Positions 1 to 10,721 of a stretch of DNA of 34,016 nt are shown here, in pieces. This stretch comes from Alphaproteobacteria bacterium (GTDB lineage Bacteria; Pseudomonadota; Alphaproteobacteria; Rhizobiales; Xanthobacteraceae), in NCBI GenBank assembly GCA_016869215.1, contig VGEP01000049.1, positions 1 through 34,016 of the forward strand. Direction: 5' to 3'. How positions within the stretch are numbered: the first letter of the stretch is position 1; each line of letters starts with the position of its first letter. Below the pieces are notes generated by a model. That model worked only from the letters and a program-made list of their open reading frames with translations, had not been told where the DNA came from and made no database searches. Both the position numbers and the translations under genes were made by a program.

Positions 1-2381
1 CCGCCGCACCGGCAAAGCCCGCCGCTGCCGCAACGCCCGCGCCGGCCGCTCCCGCGCCGAAACCGTCCGGCGTCGTGCTGCGCTCGCTGACCGACGAGGA
101 ACGCAACCGTCGCGCCCACGCACTCGGCGACGCGCGCCTGCGCGAAGCCGAAGAGCGCAAGATCGCGGAGGAAGAGGCCAAGGTCCGCGCTCAGCGCGAC
201 GCTGCCGAGCGCGCCGATCGCGAAGCGTCCGAAGCGCGCAAGCGCGAAGAGGACGATCGCCGCAAGCACGACGAGGAAACCAAGCGCAAGGCCGACGAGG
301 TCGCGAAGAAGCGCTTCGGCGAAGGCGAGACCGCGCCGGCGGCCGCGCCCCGAACCGGGCCCGGCGCACGTCTCAAGCTCGAAGCCGACGAGGAAGAAGC
401 GCCCCGGTTCCGCCGCGGTCCCGGCGGTGCCGCCCGTCCAGCTCCCGCGCCGCAGCGCCCGACGCGCGCGGCCAAGACCGCGACCGAGCGGCCGCGCGGC
501 CGTCTCACGCTTGTCACCGCGCTCAGCGCGGACGAAGTGCGCGAACGCTCGGAGGCGTCGTTCCGCCGCCGCGAGCGCCGCCGCACCAAGGAGATGATGG
601 GCGACACGCGCGAGAAGCTGGTGCGCGAGGTCACCATCCCCGAATCGATCACGATCCAGGAACTCGCCAACCGCATGGCCGAGCGCGCCGTGGACGTGAT
701 CAAGCTTCTGATGAAGCAGGGCCAGATGGCGACGATCAACGACACGATCGACGCCGATACTGCGCAGCTCATCGCCGAGGAATTGGGCCACTCCGTCAAG
801 CGCGTGTCGGAGGCCGACGTCGAGGAGGGCGTGTTCGACACCGCCGACGACCCGGCGGAACTGGCGCCGCGCGCGCCGGTCGTGACCGTCATGGGCCACG
901 TCGACCACGGCAAGACCTCGCTGCTCGACGCCATCCGCCAGACCAACGTCGTCGCAGGCGAGGCCGGCGGCATCACGCAGCACATCGGCGCCTATCAGGT
1001 GGACTCGCCCTCGCACGGCAAGATCACCTTCATCGACACGCCGGGCCACGCCGCGTTCACCGCGATGCGCGCCCGCGGCGCCAAGGTCACCGACATCGTG
1101 GTGCTGGTGGTCGCGGCCGACGACGGCGTCATGCCGCAGACGGTCGAAGCCATCAATCACGCCAAGGCCGCGAAGGTTCCGATCATCGTCGCGATCAACA
1201 AGATCGACAAGGCGGACGCCAACCCGACCCGCGTGCGGACCGAACTGCTGCAGTACGAGGTGCAGGTCGAAACGCTCGGCGGCGAAGTGGTCGACGTCGA
1301 AATCTCGGCGCTCAAAAAGACCAATCTCGATAAGCTTCTTGAGATGATCGGCCTGCAGGCCGAAATCCTCGACCTCAAGGCCAACCCGACGCGCCCGGCG
1401 GAAGGCACCGTGATCGAGGCCAAGCTCGACCGCGGCCGCGGCCCTGTCGCGACCGTGCTGATTCAGCGCGGCACGCTTCATGTCGGCGACATCATCGTGG
1501 CTGGCGCGGAATGGGGCCGCGTCCGCGCTCTGGTCAGCGACACCGGCGAGCCGGTGAACGAGGCCGGTCCCTCGGTCCCGGTCGAAGTGCTGGGCTTCAA
1601 CGGCACGCCCGACGCCGGCGACCGCCTGGCGGTGGTCGAGAACGAGGCGCGCGCGCGCGAGCTCACCGACTATCGCGTCCGTCAGAAGCGCGAGAAGAGC
1701 GCCGCACGCCAGACCGGCATGCGCGGCTCGCTCGAGCAGATGATGGCGCAGGTCAAGACCGCCGGCCGCAAGGAATTCCCGCTGATCGTGAAAGGCGACG
1801 TGCAGGGCTCGATCGAGGCCATTGCCGGCGCGCTGGACAAACTCGGCACCGACGAAGTCGGCGCCCGCATCATCCACTCCGGCGTCGGCGGCATCACCGA
1901 GTCGGACGTGACGCTGGCGGAATCCTCCGGCGCCGCGATCATCGCGTTCAACGTCCGCGCGCACAAGGAAGCGCGCGAGGCGGCCGAGCGCGCCGGCATC
2001 GAGATCCGCTACTACAACATCATCTACGACCTGGTCGACGACGTGAAGAAGGCGATGTCCGGCCTGCTGACGCCGGAACGGCGCGAGACCATGCTCGGCA
2101 ACGCGCTGATCCTGGAAATCTTCGCTGTCTCCAAGGTCGGCAAGGTCGCCGGCTGCCGCGTCACCGACGGCAAGGTCGAGCGCGGCGCGGGCGTGCGCCT
2201 CATTCGCGACAACGTCGTCATCCACGAAGGCAAGCTGTCGCAGCTCAAGCGCTTCAAGGACGACGCGCGCGAAGTTACCGCGGGAATGGAATGCGGCATG
2301 GCCTTCGAGAACTACCAGGACATGCGGCAAGGCGACGTGATCGAGTGTTATCGCGTGGAGACGGTGCAGCGCTCGCTCTGA
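1..2381 (+). CDS. infB: Translation initiation factor IF-2 (5' end outside window)
   Basis: IF-2 is the GTPase that places initiator fMet-tRNA on the 30S subunit and promotes 50S joining. The reading frame is open from base 3, so the gene starts upstream of the window; the GTG at 75 is internal. In order one sees an Ala/Pro-rich stretch, a long charged Glu/Arg/Lys region (about 80-600), the IF2_N-like segment with [15 protein letters not shown] (from about 636), then the G domain with the G1 motif GHVDHGKT near 895-918, DTPGH near 1036, and NKID near 1198. Domains II, III and the C-terminal fMet-tRNA-binding domain follow to the TGA. The charged N-terminal part is usual in alphaproteobacterial IF-2. 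It heads the infB-rbfA-truB-rpsO-pnp series. Identification is certain; only the N-terminus is missing. Confidence 0.98.
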   Translation, partial: AAPAKPAAAATPAPAAPAPKPSGVVLRSLTDEERNRRAHALGDARLREAEERKIAEEEAKVRAQRDAAERADREASEARKREEDDRRKHDEETKRKADEVAKKRFGEGETAPAAAPRTGPGARLKLEADEEEAPRFRRGPGGAARPAPAPQRPTRAAKTATERPRGRLTLVTALSADEVRERSEASFRRRERRRTKEMMGDTREKLVREVTIPESITIQELANRMAERAVDVIKLLMKQGQMATINDTIDADTAQLIAEELGHSVKRVSEADVEEGVFDTADDPAELAPRAPVVTVMGHVDHGKTSLLDAIRQTNVVAGEAGGITQHIGAYQVDSPSHGKITFIDTPGHAAFTAMRARGAKVTDIVVLVVAADDGVMPQTVEAINHAKAAKVPIIVAINKIDKADANPTRVRTELLQYEVQVETLGGEVVDVEISALKKTNLDKLLEMIGLQAEILDLKANPTRPAEGTVIEAKLDRGRGPVATVLIQRGTLHVGDIIVAGAEWGRVRALVSDTGEPVNEAGPSVPVEVLGFNGTPDAGDRLAVVENEARARELTDYRVRQKREKSAARQTGMRGSLEQMMAQVKTAGRKEFPLIVKGDVQGSIEAIAGALDKLGTDEVGARIIHSGVGGITESDVTLAESSGAAIIAFNVRAHKEAREAAERAGIEIRYYNIIYDLVDDVKKAMSGLLTPERRETMLGNALILEIFAVSKVGKVAGCRVTDGKVERGAGVRLIRDNVVIHEGKLSQLKRFKDDAREVTAGMECGMAFENYQDMRQGDVIECYRVETVQRSL

Positions 2382-2425
2382 GTCCGAATCTCAGGCCGGC
2401 GACCGGCGTCCCACCCAATGCCGCC

Positions 2426-2481
2426 ATGCCTGCCGTAGGCGAGCGAAGCGACGCCGTTCTTTGGACGGCTATGGCAGGCAT
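2426..2481. repeat. Palindromic intergenic repeat between infB and rbfA
   Basis: The 13-base arms at 2426-2438 (ATGCCTGCCGTAG) and 2469-2481 pair at 12 of 13 positions, and a second stem, GCCGT/ACGGC at 2453-2457 and 2465-2469, lies inside. The core containing GGCGAGCGAAGCGACGCCG resembles a short palindromic repeat common in Bradyrhizobium and Rhodopseudomonas genomes; that link is from memory. It would form a cruciform in DNA or a hairpin in the infB-rbfA transcript. There is no T-run, so a factor-independent terminator is unlikely. Confidence 0.6.
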
Positions 2482-2562
2482 CCAGCAGCTCCGGCAAGAA
2501 CGAGCAAGCCCGGCGCCGACTGGACGTCAGTATTGCGGACGGCGGCCGCTGGAGAAGTGTGA

Positions 2563-2982
2563 ATGGCAAGAGGACACCATCGCGATCGCGAATCGCCGGC
2601 CGGCCCGTCGCAGCGCCAGCTGCGCGTCGGCGAGCTCATTCGCCACGCGGTCTCCGACATGCTGACGCGCGGCGAGGTGCACGATCCCGTGCTCGAAGGG
2701 CACCTGATTACCGTGCCCGAGGTGCGCATGACCGCGGACCTGCGGCTCGCCACGATCTACGTCATGCCGCTCGGCGGGCGCGACATCGACGCGGTGCTGG
2801 AGGCGCTCGACCGCAACATGCGCTTTCTGCGCGGCGAGATCGCGCATCGCGTTAACTTAAAATTTGCTCCTGAAATTCGCTTCCGCGTTGACGAACGATT
2901 CGACGAGGCGGAACGGATCGAGAAATTATTGAGAACACCCGCGGTCCGGCGCGACCTGAAGGGCGAATCGGACGAATCGTAA
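2563..2982 (+). CDS. rbfA: Ribosome-binding factor A
   Basis: RbfA binds the immature 30S subunit and helps 16S rRNA 5' end processing, notably at low temperature. The 139-residue protein shows the KH-like fold signature of the family: [17 protein letters not shown] near the N-terminus, the central VTVPEV-type strand ([19 protein letters not shown]), and [25 protein letters not shown] near the C-terminus. Length is normal for alphaproteobacteria. The start is ATG at 2563 with GGAG at 2551-2554. The stop codon overlaps the truB start by one base (TAATG at 2980-2984), which indicates translational coupling. It lies downstream of infB with a repeat in the 181-bp gap. Confidence 0.97.
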   Translation: MARGHHRDRESPAGPSQRQLRVGELIRHAVSDMLTRGEVHDPVLEGHLITVPEVRMTADLRLATIYVMPLGGRDIDAVLEALDRNMRFLRGEIAHRVNLKFAPEIRFRVDERFDEAERIEKLLRTPAVRRDLKGESDES

Positions 2983-4007
2983 TGCAGAACGATTCACCCA
3001 ACCCGCCCGCAGCGCCGATAACCAAACCGGCGAGCGGGAAACCGCAACAGTTCCGCCGCGTCAAGCGCGACGTCCACGGCTGGGTGGTGCTCGACAAGCC
3101 GGTCGGCATGACGTCGACGCAGGCCGTCGGCGCGATCAAGCGGCTGTTCGAATGCAAGCGCGCGGGGCACGCCGGCACGCTCGATCCACTGGCATCCGGC
3201 TGCCTGCCGATCGCGCTCGGCGAAGCCACCAAGACGGTTCCGTTCGTGATGGACGGCCGCAAGGTCTACCGCTTCACCGTGCGCTGGGGCGAGGAGCGCG
3301 ATACCGACGACGCCGACGGCCGCGCCACCGCGACGAGCGCGCTGCGCCCGGACCGGGCCGCCATCGATGCCCTGCTGCCGCGCTTCACCGGCACCGTCGA
3401 GCAGGTGCCGCCGCAATTCTCGGCCATCAAGATAGACGGCGAGCGCGCCTACGACCTGGCCCGCGACGGCGAGGCCGTGGCGCTCGTCGCCCGGCCGGTC
3501 GAGATTCACCGGCTCGAACTGGTTAACCAGCCCGATCCCGACCATGCCGAATTCGAGGCCGAATGCGGCAAGGGCACCTATGTGCGGTCGCTGGCCCGCG
3601 ACATGGGCCGGATTCTCGGCTGTCTCGGCCATATCGCGGCCCTGCGCCGCGTGGCGGTCGGCCCGTTCGGCGAGGCGGACATGATTTCGCTGGAACAGCT
3701 CACTTCCATGTGCCATAGAGCGGCCGCCGGCGAGGGTAGCCTCGCCGACACCCTCCTGCCCGTCGAGACCGCGCTGGACGACATCCCGGCGCTGGCCGTC
3801 AGCCGGGCGGACGCGGCAAGGCTCCAAAGGGGCCAAGCCGTCCTCGTGCGCGGACGGGACGCACCCATCTTCCGCGGATCGGCATACGCCACGGCGTCGG
3901 GTCAGCTCGTCGCCCTGGTGGAAGCGGACCGCGGCGAGATCGTTCCCAAGCGCGTATTCAACCTGGCCGGGCTCGTGGGAAGCCGCCGGCCGCAGAAAGG
4001 TCAATAG
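2982..4007 (+). CDS. truB: tRNA pseudouridine(55) synthase
   Basis: TruB converts U55 in the T-loop of most tRNAs to pseudouridine and acts as a tRNA chaperone. The 341-residue protein carries the motif GHAGTLDPLASG with the catalytic Asp at about residue 68, the GWVVLDKPVGMTS box near residues 33-45 and KGTYVRSLARDMG near residue 200. The first 28 residues are a polar, Pro-rich extension typical of rhizobial TruB. The ATG overlaps the rbfA stop by one base. rpsO follows after 3 bp, so the genes form one operon. Confidence 0.97.
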   Translation: MQNDSPNPPAAPITKPASGKPQQFRRVKRDVHGWVVLDKPVGMTSTQAVGAIKRLFECKRAGHAGTLDPLASGCLPIALGEATKTVPFVMDGRKVYRFTVRWGEERDTDDADGRATATSALRPDRAAIDALLPRFTGTVEQVPPQFSAIKIDGERAYDLARDGEAVALVARPVEIHRLELVNQPDPDHAEFEAECGKGTYVRSLARDMGRILGCLGHIAALRRVAVGPFGEADMISLEQLTSMCHRAAAGEGSLADTLLPVETALDDIPALAVSRADAARLQRGQAVLVRGRDAPIFRGSAYATASGQLVALVEADRGEIVPKRVFNLAGLVGSRRPQKGQ

Positions 4008-4010
4008 ACG

Positions 4011-4280
4011 ATGTCGATCACGTCCGGCCGCAAGGCCGAAGTCATCCAATCGTATGCGACGAAGTCCGGCGACACCGGGTCGCCCGAGGTTCAGGTTGCG
4101 ATCCTTTCCGAACGCATCAACAACCTGACCGACCATTTCAAGACTCACGTCAAGGACAACCACTCGCGGCGCGGGCTGCTCAAGCTCGTGTCGCAGCGTC
4201 GCCAGTTGCTCGATTACCTGCGGCGGACCGACGAGGCCCGCTACAAGACGCTGATCGAGAAGCTGGGCATCCGCCGCTGA
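4011..4280 (+). CDS. rpsO: 30S ribosomal protein S15
   Basis: S15 is a primary binder of the central domain of 16S rRNA and forms an intersubunit bridge. The 89-residue length is canonical, and the motifs [27 protein letters not shown] and [22 protein letters not shown] are diagnostic. It begins 3 bp after truB. A G+C-rich hairpin (4288-4306) follows the stop codon, and pnp lies 248 bp downstream, the usual rpsO-pnp pairing in proteobacteria. Confidence 0.98.
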   Translation: MSITSGRKAEVIQSYATKSGDTGSPEVQVAILSERINNLTDHFKTHVKDNHSRRGLLKLVSQRRQLLDYLRRTDEARYKTLIEKLGIRR

Positions 4281-4287
4281 ATCGTTC

Positions 4288-4309
4288 CGCGCGGCTCGTC
4301 CGCGCGTTT
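4288..4309 (+). terminator. Hairpin after rpsO, possible weak terminator or processing site
   Basis: A perfect 7-bp stem CGCGCGG/CCGCGCG (4288-4294 and 4300-4306) with a 5-base loop is followed by only three T residues. In enterobacteria the rpsO-pnp gap contains a leaky terminator and RNase III/RNase E sites; by analogy this stem may end part of the transcripts or protect the rpsO 3' end. Confidence 0.5.
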
Positions 4310-4341
4310 GTACCGACGGCATAGTCAGTCCGTTGTTTCGC

Positions 4342-4367
4342 CGGCAGCGAGACCGCTGCCGATTTTT
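4342..4367 (+). terminator. Factor-independent terminator candidate in rpsO-pnp gap
   Basis: The arms CGGCAGCG (4342-4349) and CGCTGCCG (4354-4361) pair perfectly over 8 bp around the loop AGAC, and ATTTTT follows. This is a textbook intrinsic terminator shape. Because pnp has no other obvious promoter downstream, either it is leaky or pnp starts from a promoter I cannot place with confidence. Confidence 0.65.
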
Positions 4368-4393
4368 GAACCGGGCGCAATGTGCGCCGGTTC
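4368..4393 (+). promoter_or_regulatory. pnp leader hairpin
   Basis: GAACCG (4368-4373) pairs with CGGTTC (4388-4393), and GCGCA (4375-4379) with TGCGC (4383-4387), leaving one bulged G and an ATG triloop. It lies just before an AGGAGG at 4401-4406. In E. coli the pnp leader hairpin is cut by RNase III and then used by PNPase for autocontrol; this stem could serve the same purpose. That role is inference. Confidence 0.4.
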
Positions 4394-4416
4394 GCCTCAG
4401 AGGAGGCTCGAAGGCC

Positions 4417-4584
4417 ATGGCAGGATCGCCGGATGCTTTCTCAGTCCGCGGCAGCGCCGCGCGAGAATGCGTCTCGCCGTCTTGCTCATGGCTTTCGCTC
4501 TCCGCGATAACCATGAAAGACAATCGCAATGTTCGATACGCAACGAGTCCAGCTCGATTGGGGTGGGCGTCCGCTCACCCTTGA
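4417..4584 (+). other. Possible leader ORF overlapping the pnp start
   Basis: An ATG at 4417 sits 10 bases after AGGAGG (4401-4406) and opens a 55-codon frame that ends at 4584, overlapping the first 56 bases of pnp in another frame. The predicted peptide (MAGSPDAFSV... ) has no recognisable domain. The ribosome site is clearly better than that of pnp itself. It may be a regulatory upstream ORF or a coincidence; codon content alone does not decide. Confidence 0.25.
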
Positions 4585-6691
4585 AACCGGAAGAATCGCG
4601 CGCCAGGCCGACGGCGCAGTGCTCGCCACCTACGGCGAGACCACCGTGCTCGCGACCGTGGTCGCCGCCAAGGCGCCGAAGCCCGGCGTCGACTTCCTGC
4701 CGCTGACCGTCAACTACACCGAAAAGTATTACGCTGCCGGCCGCATCCCCGGCGGCTACTTCAAGCGCGAGCGTGGCCCGACCGAAAAAGACACGCTGAC
4801 TTCACGCCTGATCGACCGCCCGATCCGTCCGCTGTTCGCCGACGGCTGGCGCTGCGACACCCAGGTGATCGTCACCGTGATGTCGCACGACCTCGAGAAC
4901 GATCCCGACATCGTCGCGATGGTGGCGGCTTCCGCCGCGCTGACGCTCAGCGGCGCACCGTTCATGGGTCCGATCGGCGGCGCTCGCGTCGGCTTCATCA
5001 ACAACGAGTACGTGCTCAACCCGCAGATCGACGAGATGCCGGAGAGCCAGCTCGATCTCGTGGTCGCGGGCACCGCCGACGCGGTGCTGATGGTCGAGTC
5101 GGAGGCCAAGGAGCTGTCCGAGGAGATCATGCTCGGCGCGGTGATGTTCGGCCACCGGCACTTCCAGCCGGTGATCGCCGCCATCATCGAGCTGGCCGAG
5201 AAGGCCGCGAAGGAGCCGCGCACGTTCGACCAGCCCGACACCAAGGCGATCGAGAAGGAAATGCTCGGCATCGTCGAGCAGGACCTGCGCAAGGCCTATT
5301 CGATCCCGGCCAAGGCCGAGCGCCAGGACGCCGTCGCCGCGGTCAAGAAGAAGGCGATGGCGCACTTCTTCCCGGACGGCAGCGACAATCCGGACCGCCC
5401 GATGCAGCTCGTCGCGGGCGTGTTCAAGGAGCTCGAAGCCAAGATCGTGCGCTGGAACATCCTCGACACCTCAAAGCGCATCGACGGCCGCGATCTCGTG
5501 ACCGTGCGCCCGATCGTCGCCGAGGCCGGCTTCCTGCCGCGCACCCACGGTTCCGCGCTGTTCACCCGCGGCGAGACGCAGGCCATCGTCGTAGCGACGC
5601 TCGGCACCGGCGAGGACGAGCAGTGGATCGACGCGCTGCAGGGCACCTACAAAGAGGCTTTCCTGCTGCACTATAACTTTCCGCCGTTCTCGGTCGGCGA
5701 GACCGGCCGCATCGGCGCACCGGGACGGCGCGAGATCGGCCACGGCAAGCTCGCGTGGCGCGCCATCCGCCCGATCCTGCCGTCGAAGGAGGACTTCCCC
5801 TACACCATCCGCGTGGTGTCGGAGATCACCGAGTCCAACGGCTCGTCGTCGATGGCGACCGTGTGCGGCACATCGCTCGCCCTGATGGACGCCGGCGTGC
5901 CGCTCAAGCGCGCCACCGCCGGCATCGCCATGGGCCTCATTCTCGAGGACAAGCGCTACGCCGTGCTGTCCGACATCCTCGGCGACGAGGACCATCTCGG
6001 CGACATGGACTTCAAGGTGGCCGGCACCGATCAGGGCGTCACCGCGCTGCAGATGGACATCAAGATCGCGGGCATCACCGAAGAGATCATGAAGGTGGCG
6101 CTCGGCCAGGCCAAGGGCGGCCGGATGCACATCCTCGGCGAGATGGGCAAGGCGCTCGACAAGGCGCGCGCCGAGCTTGGCGAATACGCGCCGCGCATCG
6201 AGACCTTCAAGATCGCCACCGACAAGATCCGCGAAGTGATCGGCACCGGCGGCAAGGTGATCCGCGAGATCGTCGAGAAGACCGGCGCCAAGATCAACGT
6301 CGAGGACGACGGCACCGTGAAGGTCGCCTCCGCGGACGCGGAATCGATCAAGGCCGCGGTCAACTGGATCAAGTCGATCGCCTCCGATCCGGAGATCGGC
6401 CATATCTACGAAGGCACCGTGGTCAAGACCATGGACTTCGGCGCGTTCGTGAACTTCTTCGGCGCCAAGGACGGCCTGGTTCACATCAGCCAGCTCGCCG
6501 CCAACCGCGTGCAGAAGACCACCGACGTCGTCAAGGAAGGCGACAAGGTCAAGGTCAAGCTTCTGGGCTTCGACGAGCGCGGCAAGGTGCGCCTGTCGAT
6601 GAAGGTCGTCGACCAGCAGACCGGCGAGGACCTCGAAGCCAAGCAGAAGGCCGAGCGCGCCGAGCAGCGCGAGGCGGCCGGCGGCGAATAG
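4529..6691 (+). CDS. pnp: Polyribonucleotide nucleotidyltransferase (PNPase)
   Basis: PNPase degrades RNA 3' to 5' by phosphorolysis and is a core part of the degradosome. The 720-residue protein has two RNase PH domains (about 1-230 and 310-545), the active-site segment [12 protein letters not shown] in the second, a KH domain with [17 protein letters not shown] near residue 570, and an S1 domain beginning [20 protein letters not shown] near residue 630. Length is normal. The ATG at 4529 gives the family start [21 protein letters not shown]; only a weak GAAAGA ribosome site precedes it. A perfect terminator lies behind the gene at 6715-6747. Confidence 0.98.
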   Translation: MFDTQRVQLDWGGRPLTLETGRIARQADGAVLATYGETTVLATVVAAKAPKPGVDFLPLTVNYTEKYYAAGRIPGGYFKRERGPTEKDTLTSRLIDRPIRPLFADGWRCDTQVIVTVMSHDLENDPDIVAMVAASAALTLSGAPFMGPIGGARVGFINNEYVLNPQIDEMPESQLDLVVAGTADAVLMVESEAKELSEEIMLGAVMFGHRHFQPVIAAIIELAEKAAKEPRTFDQPDTKAIEKEMLGIVEQDLRKAYSIPAKAERQDAVAAVKKKAMAHFFPDGSDNPDRPMQLVAGVFKELEAKIVRWNILDTSKRIDGRDLVTVRPIVAEAGFLPRTHGSALFTRGETQAIVVATLGTGEDEQWIDALQGTYKEAFLLHYNFPPFSVGETGRIGAPGRREIGHGKLAWRAIRPILPSKEDFPYTIRVVSEITESNGSSSMATVCGTSLALMDAGVPLKRATAGIAMGLILEDKRYAVLSDILGDEDHLGDMDFKVAGTDQGVTALQMDIKIAGITEEIMKVALGQAKGGRMHILGEMGKALDKARAELGEYAPRIETFKIATDKIREVIGTGGKVIREIVEKTGAKINVEDDGTVKVASADAESIKAAVNWIKSIASDPEIGHIYEGTVVKTMDFGAFVNFFGAKDGLVHISQLAANRVQKTTDVVKEGDKVKVKLLGFDERGKVRLSMKVVDQQTGEDLEAKQKAERAEQREAAGGE

Positions 6692-6714
6692 CCCGCAGAC
6701 ACCCATTCGAAGTC

Positions 6715-6747
6715 AAAAGAGCGGCCTCCGGGCCGCTCTTTTCTTTT
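6715..6747 (+). terminator. Strong intrinsic terminator after pnp
   Basis: A perfect 12-bp stem, AAAAGAGCGGCC (6715-6726) with GGCCGCTCTTTT (6731-6742), has a 4-base loop and a T-rich tail to 6747. The A/T-rich outer part would work on both strands. It closes the infB-pnp cluster. Confidence 0.9.
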
Positions 6748-6781
6748 GCGCGCGGCGCTCCGAAAATTTATCGTCCGCACG

Positions 6782-7297
6782 ATGCAGACCGAACAATCCG
6801 CAGCCGCGATCGTCGCCCGCTATCCCGGCCCGATCGTGCTCAAGCCCGACGTCCGGAAATGGCGGCTGTTCCTGGCGTTCAATCTGGCGTTCGTCGCCAT
6901 CGGACTCGTCATGCTGGCGCAGGGCCACCGCAACGGCCTCTATGTCGCGATCGCTTTCGGCATCATCGCCTTGTTCCTGTCGATGGTCGCGTTGCCCGGC
7001 GCGGCGCGGTTGATCGTCGAACGCGACGGCTTCAAGGCGACGGTGATGTACCGCGGCAAGTTCACGCGCTGGGCCGACGTCTCCGAGTTTCAGGTCGCGC
7101 AGATGGCGAGCGGGCGCCAGTTCGTGATCGTTTTCGACGACGCGACCCTCAACGACGGCGGTCACGTCATGGCCGGCACCAAGATCGCGGGCCGCAACAG
7201 CGCACTCCCGGGGGCCTACGGATTGCCGGCCGAGGACCTGGCGCGCGTTCTCAACCACTGGCGAAGCCGGGCGCCCGGCAGTTCCGCGCCGGCCTGA
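6782..7297 (+). CDS. Small membrane protein, STM3941-like (bacterial PH-like) family
   Basis: The 171-residue protein has a short cytoplasmic N-terminus, two adjacent hydrophobic helices (around residues 31-50 and 55-78, FLAFNLAFVAIGLVML and GLYVAIAFGIIALFLSMVAL) and a soluble C-terminal half rich in beta strands (RLIVERDGFKATVMYRGKFTRWADVSEFQV). This arrangement resembles the STM3941 family, whose function is unknown; the match is from memory and moderate. The start is taken at ATG 6782 because an earlier in-frame TTG at 6746 lies inside the pnp terminator. It converges with oxyR, the two stop codons being 4 bp apart. I cannot name a function. Confidence 0.75.
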   Translation: MQTEQSAAAIVARYPGPIVLKPDVRKWRLFLAFNLAFVAIGLVMLAQGHRNGLYVAIAFGIIALFLSMVALPGAARLIVERDGFKATVMYRGKFTRWADVSEFQVAQMASGRQFVIVFDDATLNDGGHVMAGTKIAGRNSALPGAYGLPAEDLARVLNHWRSRAPGSSAPA

Positions 7298-7301
7298 TGC
7301 G

Positions 7302-8216
7302 TCAGCCGCGGATCGCCTGCGGTCTGACTGCAGCGGCCCCAAGCATCTCCGTAATGAGCTGGCCCAGCGCCGCGAAGTCGGCCTTGCGCGGCGAGGTGCG
7401 CCGCCAGGCGAGGCCGACGCTGCGGCCGGGCGCGGGCTCCGCGAAACGCAGCAGCTTGACGCGCTCGTCGCGCAACTCGACATCGACCGCGATGCGCGGC
7501 AACAGCGTCACGCCGTAGCCGTTCGCGACCATCTGCATGACGGTGGTGAGGCTGGTCGCGCCGAGCGCGACGTCGCGCCGCGCGCTGGTGCAGAAGGCGA
7601 GCGCCTGGTCGCGCAGGCAATGGCCTTCTTCAAGCAGAATGAGCCGCTCCGCCTCGATGTCCTCGGCGCGGACGCGATGCTTCAGCGGGCGCGGATCCGA
7701 CGCCGGAACCGCCAGCAGGAACGGGTCGTCGAACAGCGCCTGCGTTTCGAGTTCGGGCCTGTCGACCGGCAGCGCCAGCAGCGCAACGTCGAGGTCGCCG
7801 CCGCCGAGTTCGTCGAGCAGACCCTTGGTCTGCGTTTCGCGCAACTGCACGCGCAGGCCGGGGTAGAGGCGCTGAAGCTGCGGCAGCAACGGAGGCAGAA
7901 CGTAAGGAGCGAGCGAAGGAATGACGCCGAGGCGCAGGCGGCCGGTCAGCGGCCGCGCGCCGTGGCGCGCGAAATCCTCGAGATCGCGCGTCGCCGCCAG
8001 CACCTGCTCGGCGCGCCGCACCACCTCGGCGCCGACCTCGGTGAACGACACGTCGCCGGGACGCCGCTCGACGAGGTCGATCCCGAGATGCCGCTCAAGG
8101 TCGCGGACCTGCATCGACAGCGCCGGCTGCGACACTGCGCAGGCCTGCGCCGCCTTGCTGAAGTGCCGGTGCTCGGCGAGCGCGGCGAGATAACGCAACT
8201 GACGCAAGGAGATCAT
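7302..8216 (-). CDS. oxyR: Hydrogen-peroxide-sensing LysR-type regulator OxyR
   Basis: OxyR senses H2O2 by forming a disulfide and then activates peroxide defence genes. The 304-residue protein has an N-terminal winged helix-turn-helix (MISLRQLRYLAALAEHRHFSKAAQACAVSQPALS) and a LysR substrate-binding domain. The two redox cysteines are present in the signature GHCLRDQALAFC, at C200 and C209, equivalent to C199 and C208 of E. coli OxyR; this separates it from ordinary LysR proteins. It is transcribed divergently from katG over a 117-bp gap, the classical oxyR-katG arrangement, so katG is its likely main target and self-repression is likely. Confidence 0.95.
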   Translation of the reverse strand: MISLRQLRYLAALAEHRHFSKAAQACAVSQPALSMQVRDLERHLGIDLVERRPGDVSFTEVGAEVVRRAEQVLAATRDLEDFARHGARPLTGRLRLGVIPSLAPYVLPPLLPQLQRLYPGLRVQLRETQTKGLLDELGGGDLDVALLALPVDRPELETQALFDDPFLLAVPASDPRPLKHRVRAEDIEAERLILLEEGHCLRDQALAFCTSARRDVALGATSLTTVMQMVANGYGVTLLPRIAVDVELRDERVKLLRFAEPAPGRSVGLAWRRTSPRKADFAALGQLITEMLGAAAVRPQAIRG

Positions 8217-10547
<2,331 letters not shown>

Positions 10548-10575
10548 GCCGCCGGCCGCGAGAAACCAAACTGTG

Positions 10576-10603
10576 AAAGGCCGGGAGCGATCCCGGCCTT
10601 TTT
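10576..10603 (+). terminator. Intrinsic terminator of katG
   Basis: AAAGGCCGGGA (10576-10586) and TCCCGGCCTTT (10591-10601) form a perfect 11-bp stem with a GCGA tetraloop and end in TTTTT. It lies 29 bp after the katG stop. Confidence 0.93.
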
Positions 10604-10633
10604 GCTTTGAAGCTGTCAGATTACGGACCGCTA

Positions 10634-10690
10634 GTCCCCGCGAAAGCGGGGACCCAGTCCAAAGAACTGGATTCCCGCTTACGCGGGAAT
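10634..10690. repeat. Three-hairpin palindromic repeat
   Basis: Three stems follow one another: GTCCCCGC-GAAA-GCGGGGAC (10634-10653), CCAGT/ACTGG (10654-10658 and 10666-10670) and ATTCCCGC-TTAC-GCGGGAAT (10671-10690). The first and third are related to each other, so the whole element is itself roughly symmetrical. Elements reading CCCGCGAAAGCGGG...CCCGCTTACGCGGG are dispersed in many rhizobial genomes; that is recalled knowledge. It separates the katG terminator from the convergent oxidoreductase gene. Confidence 0.7.
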
Positions 10691-10721
10691 GAGCGGTGCG
10701 TGTGGCAGCGCATCGCCTTTA

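Noticed and set aside
2994-4529. 511-codon open frame on the - strand opposite truB and rpsO
   Set aside because: It is antisense to certain genes, has no recognisable domain, and long antisense frames are expected at this G+C content.
5471-6706. 411-codon open frame opposite pnp
   Set aside because: Mirror of pnp codon usage; no protein family features.
7291-7307. Small dyad around the convergent stops of the membrane protein gene and oxyR (CTGA/TCAG)
   Set aside because: Only four paired bases, too short to call a terminator.
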